From: Algibacillus agarilyticus
Lineage (GTDB): Bacteria; Pseudomonadota; Gammaproteobacteria; Enterobacterales; Alteromonadaceae
DNA length: 64,000 bases
Assembly (NCBI RefSeq): GCF_003286125.1
Contig: NZ_QMED01000018.1
Location: forward strand, 43,501-107,500
Direction of reading: 5' to 3'
Shown one piece after another: positions 10,363-18,429 of this stretch. The notes beneath the pieces were generated by a model. The model was not told where the DNA came from and did no database searches. It saw nothing but the letters and a program-made list of their open reading frames with translations. The translations under genes were made by a program, and so were the position numbers. How positions within the stretch are numbered: the first letter of the stretch is position 1; each line of letters starts with the position of its first letter.

Positions 10363-11478
10363 TTGATTATTTTTCGTTATCTTTTTACTGAAACATTGAA
10401 GTCTCAGTTCGCCGTTTTCTTCATCATGTTATTGATTTTTAGTTCTAATGCGCTTGTTCGAGTATTAGATGACGCAATGGAAGGTAAATTACCCACCGAT
10501 TTAGTCGCTTGGATGATGTTACTGAATATACCGCCATTAGCTGGGTTGATTTTACCGTTAAGTATGTTTATCGGTATTTTTTTAGCGCATGGTCGTTTTT
10601 ACGCTGATAACGAAATGTCAGTTTTAAAAGCGTGTGGTGTGAGTGAATGGTATGTGACACGAGTGACTTTAGCTGCCGCTCTGTTTATATGTGTTTTAAC
10701 CGCCATTAATACACTTTGGTGGGGACCTGCTGCTTATGAAAAACGTGAAACCATTCGTGATGAATTAAGAGCTGATATTGGTATTTCAACCTTAATACCC
10801 GGACAGTTTCAACAAACCTCTAATAATAAAGCGGTGTTATTTGTTCATAATAATGGCGAAAATAAAAGCGAATTTAATAAAGTTTTTGTTGCGCAATTAC
10901 CAAAGTCAGAAGATGCCAAGCAACGCTTTAATGTTGTTTATGCTGAAACCGGTAAAGTGATCGAAGAGCGTTTTGAAGAGCAAAGTTTAGTGTTAACGAA
11001 CGGCCGACGTTATGAAGGGGAGCAAAACGAATTAGATTATCAAATTTTAGGCTTTGACACTTACTCAGTGAAAATTAAAGAGCAAGAAGTTGAAGAGCGA
11101 AGGCGAAAGTTAGCTGCGGTTTCAACGGCTGATTTAATGAAAAGCGATGATTTAGAAGCCATTGCTGAATTACAGTGGCGGATCGCATTGCCATTAACTG
11201 TTTTATTAGTGGCTTTAGTTGCGGTGCCGTTGGCGAGAACAGGCCCCAGACAAAGCAAATTTGCTAAAATGGCACCTGCCTTTTTAATTTATATTTTTTA
11301 TTATTTACTCTTAATGGCCGGTAAATCCGCTTTAGGTGATGGGAAAATACCGCCGACGATTGGTTTATGGTGGATCCATACTGTGGCGCTTATTTACGGT
11401 TTGTATTTGTTTGCAGGTGAGCGCACATCAGGCAGACGATTAAAGGCATTATTAAAATGGAGTCGGAGCAAAGCATGA
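10363..11478 (+). CDS. lptF: LPS export ABC transporter permease LptF
   Basis: LptF is one of two inner-membrane permeases that, with LptG and the ATPase LptB, pull lipopolysaccharide out of the membrane and pass it to LptC. The 371-residue protein shows the family pattern: N-terminal membrane helices, a large periplasmic jellyroll (about residues 125-260, with LIPGQFQQ), and C-terminal helices. The start is a TTG at 10363 giving MIIFRYLF, which aligns exactly with E. coli MIIIRYLV; no ATG fits. An eight-codon ORF beginning ATG at 10340 ends with TGA overlapping this TTG, so translation may be coupled. LptG follows with an ATGA overlap. Confidence 0.93.
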   Translation: MIIFRYLFTETLKSQFAVFFIMLLIFSSNALVRVLDDAMEGKLPTDLVAWMMLLNIPPLAGLILPLSMFIGIFLAHGRFYADNEMSVLKACGVSEWYVTRVTLAAALFICVLTAINTLWWGPAAYEKRETIRDELRADIGISTLIPGQFQQTSNNKAVLFVHNNGENKSEFNKVFVAQLPKSEDAKQRFNVVYAETGKVIEERFEEQSLVLTNGRRYEGEQNELDYQILGFDTYSVKIKEQEVEERRRKLAAVSTADLMKSDDLEAIAELQWRIALPLTVLLVALVAVPLARTGPRQSKFAKMAPAFLIYIFYYLLLMAGKSALGDGKIPPTIGLWWIHTVALIYGLYLFAGERTSGRRLKALLKWSRSKA

Positions 11479-12542
11479 TTAAAATAATTGACATGCATAT
11501 AGGTCGAGCCATCATTCAATCGACATTTGCTTCTTTACTTGTATTAACGAGTTTGAGTGGGTTAATTCGCTTTGTTGAGCAGTTAAAAAGTATTGGTCGG
11601 GGGTCGTACGATATGGTCGATGCCGCCTTTTATGTTTTATATACCATACCACGAGATATTGAAGTGTTTTTCCCGATGGCGGCTTTATTAGGTGGGTTGC
11701 TTGGTTTAGGTGCTTTAGCATCTAATAGTGAGCTGATTGTGATGATGGCTGCTGGCCTGTCGCGCTTAGACATCGTTAAATCCGCTATGAAAACGTCAAC
11801 TTTGTTAGTTGTTTGTGTTTTAGTGCTGGGCGAGTGGGTTGCTCCACAATTTGAGACTAAAGCGAAACAACTGCGCCACACCGCAATATCGGGCCATGCG
11901 TTAAACATGGGAGATGAAGGGATGTGGGCCAAAGATGGCGATCGTTTTATTCATATTAAAAATGCCACCAATCAGTTTCATCTTAAAGGTGTAACGGTAT
12001 TTGAGTTTGATAAACAACTCAAATTAACGGAAGTCAGCCATATCGACGAAGCTAAATACGTAAATAAGCAATGGCATGTTAATGGCTTTGTTGAGACCGT
12101 TATTGGCGATAATAAAATTAGCCGCTTTGAATCTGACAAGGCGTCTTGGATGTCGTCTTTAACGCCTGATAAGCTTGATATCGTTTCGGTTTCACCTGAA
12201 GCATTGTCAATTAGCAAACTATTAAGTTATTTAGATTATTTAAGTGCTAACGAGCAGGATGATAGCCGTTATCAATTGGCATTTTGGCGTAAAGTGTTTC
12301 AGCCCATTACCGTTGCCGTTATGATGTTGATGGCGTTGTCGTTTATATTTGGTCCTTTAAGAAGCACGTCGATGGGGGCGCGCATTTTAATGGGGGTTGT
12401 TATCGGCTTTGGTTTTCATATTGCTAACCGTATTTTTGGCCCAGTGGCACTGCTTTATGATTTACCGGCCATGATAGGCGCTATTATGCCGAGTATTCTT
12501 TTTGTTGTACTCGCGACCTATTTGATACAACGGCGAGCTTAA
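11475..12542 (+). CDS. lptG: LPS export ABC transporter permease LptG
   Basis: LptG is the partner permease of LptF in the LptB2FG lipopolysaccharide extractor. Family-conserved stretches include LSGLIRFVEQL, FFPMAALLGGLLGLG, GEWVAPQ, GMWAKDG, SLTPDKLDIVSVSPEALSIS split over the jellyroll, and MMLMALSFIFGPLRS. I chose the ATG at 11475, which overlaps the lptF stop as ATGA and has GGAG six bases upstream; an upstream GTG-type start at 11457 would overlap lptF further. Length is 355 residues (E. coli 360). The stop codon is followed after one base by a MITE-like repeat. Confidence 0.95.
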   Translation: MIKIIDMHIGRAIIQSTFASLLVLTSLSGLIRFVEQLKSIGRGSYDMVDAAFYVLYTIPRDIEVFFPMAALLGGLLGLGALASNSELIVMMAAGLSRLDIVKSAMKTSTLLVVCVLVLGEWVAPQFETKAKQLRHTAISGHALNMGDEGMWAKDGDRFIHIKNATNQFHLKGVTVFEFDKQLKLTEVSHIDEAKYVNKQWHVNGFVETVIGDNKISRFESDKASWMSSLTPDKLDIVSVSPEALSISKLLSYLDYLSANEQDDSRYQLAFWRKVFQPITVAVMMLMALSFIFGPLRSTSMGARILMGVVIGFGFHIANRIFGPVALLYDLPAMIGAIMPSILFVVLATYLIQRRA

Positions 12543-12543
12543 C

Positions 12544-12711
12544 CTAGGGCGTGTTTATCTTTTGTGTATGCTTTTGCAGCCGTATTTGCACGATTTCTAC
12601 AAGGCAGAGCGATAACGTAATAGAAATAGTGCAAATGCGCTGCCCTTTGGGTTCAATCCAAAGCCCTTTGGATTTAACGAAATCTATACGACAAAGATAA
12701 ACAGGCCCTAG
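12544..12711. mobile_element. MITE-like palindromic repeat, copy 1 (168 bp)
   Basis: The element begins CTAGGGCGTGTTTATCTTT and ends with the complement of that sequence with one mismatch (AAAGATAAACAGGCCCTAG). A second pair of inverted segments lies inside (TATTTGCACGATTT against AAATAGTGCAAAT). It encodes no transposase. It is the shortest of three copies, lacking the centre found in copies 2 and 3. CTAG at both ends fits insertion at a CTAG target with TA duplication, as IS630-type elements do; that parentage is inferred. It sits two bases after lptG. Confidence 0.8.
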
Positions 12712-12730
12712 TATATTGAAATTCAGACAC

Positions 12731-12762
12731 AAAAAAGCTGGCGATTAAAGCCAGCTTTTTTT
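12731..12762. terminator. bidirectional terminator between lptG and slyD-like gene
   Basis: AAAAAAGCTGGC (12731-12742) pairs with GCCAGCTTTTTT (12750-12761) around GATTAAA. T-runs follow on either strand, so it can end both the minus-strand slyD-like transcript and read-through from lptFG. Confidence 0.88.
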
Positions 12763-12781
12763 AGTTTATAGCAACGGCAGG

Positions 12782-13273
12782 TTAGTGGTTATGACCACAA
12801 CCACCGGCGCTATGAACGTGGCCATGAGATATTTCTTCTGCTGTTGCGGCACGCACGTCAATGATTTCAACATCAAACTCTAAATCAAGACCGGCAAGTG
12901 GGTGGTTGCCATCAACCGTTACGGTATCGTCGGCAATATCAACAACAATTACCGTTTGTTCGCCACCTTCGGTGCCTGCGCGTAATTGCATGCCTACATG
13001 TAGTTGGTCTTCGAAGCCTTCAAACATTGTTAAAGGCACTTCTTGTACAAAACCATCATGGCGTTGACCATAAGCGTTTTCAGCATCAACTTTACAAGAA
13101 AATTTATCACCTGCTTGGTGATCGTTCAATTGGTCTTCAAGGCCTTTAATTAAGAAACCTTTTCCTTGTAAAAAATTTAATGGCTCGCCATCAAATGAAC
13201 TATCAATGTCGGTTCCTTCGCTGTCTTTTACTAAATAATGCATGGTAACAACAGTGTCGTTTGCTATTTTCAT
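12782..13273 (-). CDS. slyD: SlyD-type FKBP peptidyl-prolyl isomerase
   Basis: The 163-residue protein has the SlyD layout: an FKBP half with the TMHYLVKDSEG..DSS start, a GLEDQL segment, an inserted chaperone flap (about residues 70-120) with AENAYGQRHDG, then NHPLAGLDLEFDVEI closing the FKBP fold. The tail HGHVHSAGGCGHNH is His/Cys-rich and should bind nickel or zinc, though it is shorter than in E. coli SlyD. These proteins catalyse proline isomerisation, hold unfolded clients and help nickel delivery. The ATG overlaps the ygfZ stop by four bases (ATGA), so the two are probably cotranslated. SlyD-type versus the related FkpB subgroup cannot be fully separated by eye. Confidence 0.82.
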   Translation of the reverse strand: MKIANDTVVTMHYLVKDSEGTDIDSSFDGEPLNFLQGKGFLIKGLEDQLNDHQAGDKFSCKVDAENAYGQRHDGFVQEVPLTMFEGFEDQLHVGMQLRAGTEGGEQTVIVVDIADDTVTVDGNHPLAGLDLEFDVEIIDVRAATAEEISHGHVHSAGGCGHNH

Positions 13274-14166
13274 TTTGTAGCCTTGTATTCTAGTGAGTAA
13301 GGTAATGGTGATAATGTAAATGTACTTTGTTCGTCTTGTTTCGCTCTTAAGGTTTGTGCAATATCAATATCGGCTGCACAAACGGCAATACCATAATAGG
13401 TTTGCTCAACTTTGACTAGGGTAACAATTGTTCCCGCTCGACGCCAGTTTTCACCATTTTGAATTTCTAATGTATCGTTTATTTTTAGCTCGTTTGCTTG
13501 ACCACTAAATGGAAATGCTGCTCGTTTATTTTTGCCTAGGTAGCGCATTCGAGCGACGGTTTCTTGGCCCATGTAACAGCCTTTAGTAAAGCTAATACCG
13601 TTTATTGCTTGTAAGTTTAGCATTTGAGGTACGTATTCACTTTGATGTACATCATGCATAAATACGATACCTTGCTCGACTAGCGCTTTTTCAAATAAGG
13701 CTTCATCGGCTTGATTTAAATTAGCGAGCTCTTTGGGTAAATCACCTTCACAGGCAATTAAGGTTAATGTATTACTCACACTGACCTGATAAGTGTTTTC
13801 GATACCGATAACACGGTGTTGCTCTGCTGATTGCTCACCAAGTAATGCATACCATGTTAAGTTGTCGCTGCTGTCGGTGATATCCGTTTTTGAAAATACG
13901 GCATATTTACTTAATTCAGCTAATGATTTTGCCAGCGTGTTTTTACGTTGAAATAATTGAAACGTTGAGCCTGTAGGCACAAAATAAAAATGACTCCAGC
14001 TTTTTCCTTTAGCATCGCAATGTGCACCAAAAGTGGCGGTGTTATCGGCTAACCCACTAATGTGAGCTGTCACTTGGCTATTCAAATAGGTTTTACTATC
14101 CGTACCTGAGAGCTGGATCGCTCCCCAGTTTTCTAATTTAATTAGAGATAAATTTTGTGTAGACAT
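13270..14166 (-). CDS. ygfZ: tRNA-modifying protein YgfZ (folate-binding, Fe-S maintenance)
   Basis: YgfZ is a tetrahydrofolate-binding GcvT-like protein needed for the activity or repair of some Fe-S enzymes, including MiaB in tRNA methylthiolation. The hallmark KGCYMGQET motif with its conserved cysteine is present near residue 197, followed by VARMRYLGKNKR. Length is 298 residues (E. coli 326). It is divergent from sdhE, as in many gammaproteobacteria, and overlaps the following slyD-like gene. The presence of miaE in the same window fits a tRNA-modification theme but is not evidence of a direct link. Confidence 0.92.
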   Translation of the reverse strand: MSTQNLSLIKLENWGAIQLSGTDSKTYLNSQVTAHISGLADNTATFGAHCDAKGKSWSHFYFVPTGSTFQLFQRKNTLAKSLAELSKYAVFSKTDITDSSDNLTWYALLGEQSAEQHRVIGIENTYQVSVSNTLTLIACEGDLPKELANLNQADEALFEKALVEQGIVFMHDVHQSEYVPQMLNLQAINGISFTKGCYMGQETVARMRYLGKNKRAAFPFSGQANELKINDTLEIQNGENWRRAGTIVTLVKVEQTYYGIAVCAADIDIAQTLRAKQDEQSTFTLSPLPYSLEYKATK

Positions 14167-14343
14167 AATAGGGTTACTTTAAATTGCGCAATAAGTATAT
14201 AAAGCTATATAAGGGTAAATTGCTAAACAACAAGCTGGAAACGTGATAATTAATACCCATTATAACGTAAATGACTTTGCTGGCGTGCAGTGTGATTGCT
14301 AATATAGGGTTATCGCTGTTTTATTTGGAAACTATTTAGATTT

Positions 14344-14595
14344 ATGGCAATGGATATTAAAAAAGTGCGCTGGGCTTGTCGCCGCGGCATGCTTGAACTT
14401 GATGTTATTTTACGCCCTTTTGTTGACGGGCATTATGAAAGCTTAACTGAGTTTGAAAAAGTCGTTTTTGTTGATTTGTTGACAGCCGACGACCCTGAAC
14501 TATTTGCATGGTTTATGGGGCATGAAGAATGTAAAAATGAGCACTTTGTTAAAATGATTAATAAAATTCATAAATTAAACGGTGCAGTACTTTAG
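14344..14595 (+). CDS. sdhE: FAD assembly factor SdhE (CptB)
   Basis: SdhE is a small cytosolic protein that helps covalent attachment of FAD to the flavoprotein subunit of succinate dehydrogenase. The 83-residue sequence has the family RRGMLELD motif near residues 13-20 and the FAWFMGHEEC segment. Start ATG at 14344 or the in-frame ATG at 14350; both fit. It is paired with ygfX by a 14-base overlap. The older view of CptBA as a toxin-antitoxin pair applies to this locus but the flavinylation role is better supported for SdhE. Confidence 0.92.
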   Translation: MAMDIKKVRWACRRGMLELDVILRPFVDGHYESLTEFEKVVFVDLLTADDPELFAWFMGHEECKNEHFVKMINKIHKLNGAVL

Positions 14596-15019
14596 TATTT
14601 CGCCGCTGAAAGGGCGAGCGTTTGCCATTGCGCTCGCACTTGTTTTATTGGTTTTTTTTATATTAATAGCACAACGTTTATATTTACCGATTTGGCAATT
14701 AGGTTTTTATAATTTGGGCGTTGTGACTCACCTACTTATTTTATTCTGTCTACCTTTTCTTTATCAGCGCTTGCGGTATTTACAAGCGCAATCTATTGCT
14801 TGGCCTTTTTCTTTATCGATAGAGGGTGGGCTGCTAATACAAGCCGAACAATATCAAATTGATGATCGCAGTTTATATTTGGGTCGTTGGATATTATTGG
14901 TTTGTCGCCATGCGGTTACCCAAAATGTAAAACGTTGCTTTTTTGCACCTGATAATCTGTCTGATGTTGATCGTCGTCGTTTAAAAAGAGTGATTAAGAG
15001 AGGCGATGTTAAAAAGTGA
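14582..15019 (+). CDS. ygfX: YgfX (CptA) membrane protein
   Basis: YgfX is a short inner-membrane protein encoded with SdhE; in E. coli it was reported to affect MreB and FtsZ and to act as a toxin with CptB. The 145-residue sequence has two membrane segments (about 13-32 and 42-60), then a soluble part with the typical SIEGGLLI, LYLGRWILLV and SDVDRRRLKRV pieces. Translation starts at a GTG (14582) inside the end of sdhE, so coupling to sdhE is likely. The transcript ends at the hairpin at 15101-15128 shared with nadB. Confidence 0.82.
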   Translation: MQYFSISPLKGRAFAIALALVLLVFFILIAQRLYLPIWQLGFYNLGVVTHLLILFCLPFLYQRLRYLQAQSIAWPFSLSIEGGLLIQAEQYQIDDRSLYLGRWILLVCRHAVTQNVKRCFFAPDNLSDVDRRRLKRVIKRGDVKK

Positions 15020-15100
15020 GGTTGAAGTAAAAAAGGGGAGTAAACAATTGGCTCACTTTTTAAATTTTTTTTAATGATAAAAAGATAAGTCGATAAATAA

Positions 15101-15128
15101 AAATAAGGCACTTTTTAGTGCCTTATTT
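15101..15128. terminator. bidirectional terminator between ygfX and nadB
   Basis: AAATAAGGCACT (15101-15112) and AGTGCCTTATTT (15117-15128) form a perfect 12-bp stem around TTTT. It lies two bases beyond the nadB stop and ends convergent transcription. Confidence 0.88.
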
Positions 15129-15130
15129 GA

Positions 15131-16759
15131 TTATTTATTTAGCGGACTATTCGTTGGTATTAAAATACTAGGTTGGCTATTTTCTAATTTATCTGGATAG
15201 TCTAAATTGTAATGTAAACCACGGCTTTCTTTACGACTCATCGCACATTTTACAATTAGTTCTGCTACATCAAGTAAGTTTCGTAATTCAAGTAAGTTAT
15301 TACTCACTTTAAAGTTAGCGTAGTAATCATGGACTTCTTGCTGCAATAACTCTATACGTCTTAACGCGCGCTCTAAGCGTTTGTTCGTTCGGACAATCCC
15401 TACATAATCCCACATAAAAAGCCTAAGCTCATGCCAGTTATGATTAATTATAACATTTTCATCTGCGTGACTTACTTTGCTTTCATCCCAAGCAGGTATG
15501 TTCGGGCTATGCGTTTTATGGAATGCATGCGCTTGTATATGTTTGGCCGCTGATTCGGCAAAAACTAAGCATTCTAATAAAGAATTACTGGCCATGCGGT
15601 TAGCACCATGTAAGCCAGTATAGGCAACTTCGCCAATGGCATATAAGTTATCAAGGTCTGACTTACCATTTAAATCAGTCATGATGCCGCCGCAAGTGTA
15701 ATGTGCTGCAGGGACAACAGGGATCGGCTTTTTATGCATTTTCATGCCGAGGGTGCGACAGCGTCGATAAATCGTTGGGAAATGTTTTTTAATGAAAGGC
15801 TTGTCTTTATGGCTAATATCTAAAAACATAGAATCAGCACCTAAGCGTTTCATTTCTCTGTCGATGGCTCTGGCGACAATATCACGTGGAGCTAATTCTG
15901 CGCGTTCATCATATTCGGGCATAAAACGTGTGCCATCAGGTCGACGTAAATAAGCGCCTTCACCTCGTAAAGCTTCGGTTAATAAAAAGTTCTGCGCATC
16001 ACTGTGGAATAAGCTGGTTGGATGAAATTGGTTAAATTCCATATTAGCAATGCGACAACCCGCTCGCCATGCCATCGCAATGCCATCTCCACTTGCCACA
16101 TCAGGGTTCGATGTATATTGATAAACTTTGCTAGCTCCACCTGTGGCTAATACAACAACTTGCGCTTTTATTACTTCAACTTGTTCTGTGTTACGGTTCC
16201 AAACATAAGCGCCGTGACAGTGCGTTGACGTTGATGTGTTATTGAGTTTTTGATCTGTGATTAAATCGACGGCGTTGTAACGCTCAAATACACGAATGTT
16301 TTTGTGTTGTTTGGTTGCATTGTTAAGCGTTTTTTGAACCGCTTTACCGGTTGCATCGGCCGCATGTAAAATTCGGCGATGGCTGTGTCCACCTTCACGT
16401 GTTAGATGAAATTTCTCTTCGCCGCTGGCATTTGTTTCTTTATCAAAAGGCACACCACAGCTAATTAGGTTTTCTAAACTTTGGCGGGCATTTTCTGCAG
16501 TAAAGCGCACCGCTTCTTCATCGCACAAGCCTGCACCGGCGATTAATGTATCTTGTACATGAGATTCAATACTGTCGTTTTCATCATAGACAGCGGCAAT
16601 ACCACCTTGGGCATAATAAGTAGAACCTTCGCTTAAGTTTGCTTTACTTAGAACGATAATATCGGCTTGATCGGCCAACCGTAATGCAAGCGTTAAACCA
16701 GCTGCGCCTGCACCAATTACTAAAACTTGGCATTGGTGTTCTATTTTTTTTATGCTCAT
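15131..16759 (-). CDS. nadB: L-aspartate oxidase
   Basis: NadB oxidises L-aspartate to iminoaspartate using FAD, the first step of de novo NAD synthesis; NadA then forms quinolinate. The N-terminal dinucleotide fold GAGAAGL is near residue 17. The fumarate-reductase-like core includes [41 protein letters not shown] and HYTCGGI. The C-terminal helical domain contains RRIELL. Length 542 matches E. coli (540). It is divergent from rpoE, as in E. coli, and copy 2 of the MITE-like repeat lies in the shared upstream space. Confidence 0.97.
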   Translation of the reverse strand: MSIKKIEHQCQVLVIGAGAAGLTLALRLADQADIIVLSKANLSEGSTYYAQGGIAAVYDENDSIESHVQDTLIAGAGLCDEEAVRFTAENARQSLENLISCGVPFDKETNASGEEKFHLTREGGHSHRRILHAADATGKAVQKTLNNATKQHKNIRVFERYNAVDLITDQKLNNTSTSTHCHGAYVWNRNTEQVEVIKAQVVVLATGGASKVYQYTSNPDVASGDGIAMAWRAGCRIANMEFNQFHPTSLFHSDAQNFLLTEALRGEGAYLRRPDGTRFMPEYDERAELAPRDIVARAIDREMKRLGADSMFLDISHKDKPFIKKHFPTIYRRCRTLGMKMHKKPIPVVPAAHYTCGGIMTDLNGKSDLDNLYAIGEVAYTGLHGANRMASNSLLECLVFAESAAKHIQAHAFHKTHSPNIPAWDESKVSHADENVIINHNWHELRLFMWDYVGIVRTNKRLERALRRIELLQQEVHDYYANFKVSNNLLELRNLLDVAELIVKCAMSRKESRGLHYNLDYPDKLENSQPSILIPTNSPLNK

Positions 16760-16795
16760 ATATTTCTACTTTGCGGTTTTAAGACCTAGTTTGAA

Positions 16796-17065
16796 CTAGG
16801 GCGTGTTTATCTTTTGTGTATGCTTTTGCAGCAGTATTTGCACGATTTATACAAGGCAGAGCGATTGCGGTGTCGTTATTCTACATAAAAGAGTGATAAC
16901 GTAGTAGAAATAGTGCAAATGCGCTGCCCTTTGGGTTCAATCCAAAACGTTTTGCTCTTTGTTATTGGCTTTTGACGTAGAACCACTATGCCATCAAGCC
17001 AATGCCGCGATCAAAACGCTTTGGAATTGAACAAAATCGATACGACAAAGATAAACACGCCCTAG
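16796..17065. mobile_element. MITE-like palindromic repeat, copy 2 (270 bp)
   Basis: The ends are CTAGGGCGTGTTTATCTTT and its exact reverse complement. The inner inverted arms (GCAGTATTTGCACGATTT against AAATAGTGCAAATGCGCTGC) are shared with copies 1 and 3. The right half carries an extra stretch of about 85 bases (around 16955-17040) absent from copy 1. The left CTAG lies inside a short palindrome, CCTAGTTTGAACTAGG (16785-16800). The element fills most of the 457-base nadB/rpoE gap and ends 60 bases before the proposed sigma-E promoter. Confidence 0.85.
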
Positions 17066-17124
17066 GTAAAACGCTTATTATCCAATTGCGTATAAGTTAT
17101 TTTCGCATTTTATTGCAATATTTA

Positions 17125-17151
17125 GAACTTTTTTGATCAACTAGGGTCATA
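17125..17151 (+). promoter_or_regulatory. candidate sigma-E promoter of rpoE
   Basis: GAACTT at 17125-17130 matches the core of the sigma-E -35 element (GGAACTT), and TCATA at 17147-17151 sits 16 bases downstream as an approximate -10 element (consensus near TCTRA). Its position 66 bases before the rpoE start fits the autoregulated promoter known in E. coli. Motif match is partial. Confidence 0.55.
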
Positions 17152-17216
17152 GAATACAGTTACAACGATTATTGATCGTTATTATTTTCAATTTAGATGA
17201 GGAGCGATGCCTCCAA

Positions 17217-17795
17217 ATGAGTGTCGGATATACAGACCAGCAGTTAGTTGAACGCGTCCAACGTGGCGATAAACAAGCGTTTAACTTATTGGTACTAAAA
17301 TACCAACATAAGGTCACTAACTTAATTACTCGCTACGTGCGACATCCTGGTGATGTAGCCGACGTAGCGCAAGAGGCATTTATAAAGGCATATCGTGCAA
17401 TTCCTAATTTTAGGGGCGATAGTGCGTTTTATACTTGGTTATACCGCATTGCGGTTAACAGCGCTAAAAATTATTTAACGGCACAACAAAAGCGTGTGGC
17501 GTCGAGTGACATCGAAATTGAAGATGCTGAATTTATTGATTCAGCAGTCGGACTAAGAGAATCGGCTACACCGGAAAACTTATTGCTGACAGCTGAAATT
17601 AAAAAAATTGTTTTTAGCACGATTGAGTCATTACCTGATGACTTGAAAACCGCGATAACGCTGCGAGAAATTGATGGCATGAGTTATGAAGAAATAGCTG
17701 ATGTGATGGATTGCCCAGTGGGTACGGTTCGCTCTAGAATATTCAGAGCACGCGATGTGATTGATAAGAATTTAAAACCTGTTATACAACATTAG
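17217..17795 (+). CDS. rpoE: RNA polymerase sigma-E factor
   Basis: RpoE directs transcription of envelope stress genes and is held at the membrane by RseA. The ECF layout is complete: region 2 with AFNLLVLKYQHKV, DVAQEAFIKAYRA and FRGDSAFYTWLYRIA, and region 4 with the helix-turn-helix MSYEEIADVMDCPVGTVRSR. I chose the ATG at 17217 (MSVGYTDQQL) by alignment with E. coli; GAGGAG lies 12 bases upstream, rather far. GGAG of that site can pair with CTCC at 17211-17214. A 14-codon ORF from ATG 17207 overlaps the rpoE start out of frame. It leads the rseABC genes. Confidence 0.97.
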   Translation: MSVGYTDQQLVERVQRGDKQAFNLLVLKYQHKVTNLITRYVRHPGDVADVAQEAFIKAYRAIPNFRGDSAFYTWLYRIAVNSAKNYLTAQQKRVASSDIEIEDAEFIDSAVGLRESATPENLLLTAEIKKIVFSTIESLPDDLKTAITLREIDGMSYEEIADVMDCPVGTVRSRIFRARDVIDKNLKPVIQH

Positions 17796-17811
17796 TTGAA
17801 GAGTTGAGTGT

Positions 17812-18429
17812 ATGAGTCAAAAAGTTAAGCAAAAAGTTTCTGCCTTTATTGATGATCAAAAAGATGTATCTGACGTCGTTGATAATCTGAAACAAGACAA
17901 AGAACTAGCGTCGACCTATAGTCGTTACCATTTAATTGGTGATGTTATGCGCAACGACGTGCCTGAGCATATCCAATTAAATCTAGCTGATGTGATAGCC
18001 GATGCTATTGAAAAAGAGCCGGTTGTACTTTCACCTAATGCTGCGTTTTCTGCTTCTGTGAGCGAAAAAAATACAGCGACAGAGCCCAAAACAACGACTA
18101 ATAAAGTTGTTTCGTTTTTCAAACCCGTTATGCAGTATGGTATAGCGGCTTCGTTTGCTGCGGCGATTGTTGTTGGCTTTCAAGCTGAGCAAGCTTCGGA
18201 TGAAGCCGGTTTTGAGCCGGTTATTCATACTATGCCTTTAGCGACAGGGTTAGACCCAGTGAGTGCTGAAAGTTCACGTACGATAATTAATCCTTCAGCG
18301 ATACAAGAGCAACAACGTCGTGTAAACTCTTATATACTTGATCATTCTAAACAACTCAAAAGTAGACAATATGCGACCCCAGAGTCTAACGAGGCTGCAC
18401 AAACTCAACCGTCTTCAGCTCAAGAATAA
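17812..18429 (+). CDS. rseA: anti-sigma-E factor RseA
   Basis: RseA is a single-pass inner-membrane protein that binds sigma-E with its cytoplasmic N-terminus and is destroyed stepwise by DegS and RseP under envelope stress. The N-terminal domain (about 1-75) has the family features SAFIDDQ and YHLIGDVMR. A membrane segment lies near residues 104-122 (MQYGIAASFAAAIVVGF), and the periplasmic part (about 125-205) ends in Q-rich sequence that should bind RseB. It starts 16 bases after rpoE, as expected for a sigma/anti-sigma pair. Confidence 0.94.
   Translation: MSQKVKQKVSAFIDDQKDVSDVVDNLKQDKELASTYSRYHLIGDVMRNDVPEHIQLNLADVIADAIEKEPVVLSPNAAFSASVSEKNTATEPKTTTNKVVSFFKPVMQYGIAASFAAAIVVGFQAEQASDEAGFEPVIHTMPLATGLDPVSAESSRTIINPSAIQEQQRRVNSYILDHSKQLKSRQYATPESNEAAQTQPSSAQE

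Noticed and set aside
12544-12732. 62-residue ORF in MITE copy 1
   Set aside because: It is formed by the palindrome of the repeat; the same type of ORF changes between copies.
17172-17216. Longer rpoE start at a TTG, 15 residues upstream
   Set aside because: The added residues do not align with sigma-E, and the ATG at 17217 matches the family start.
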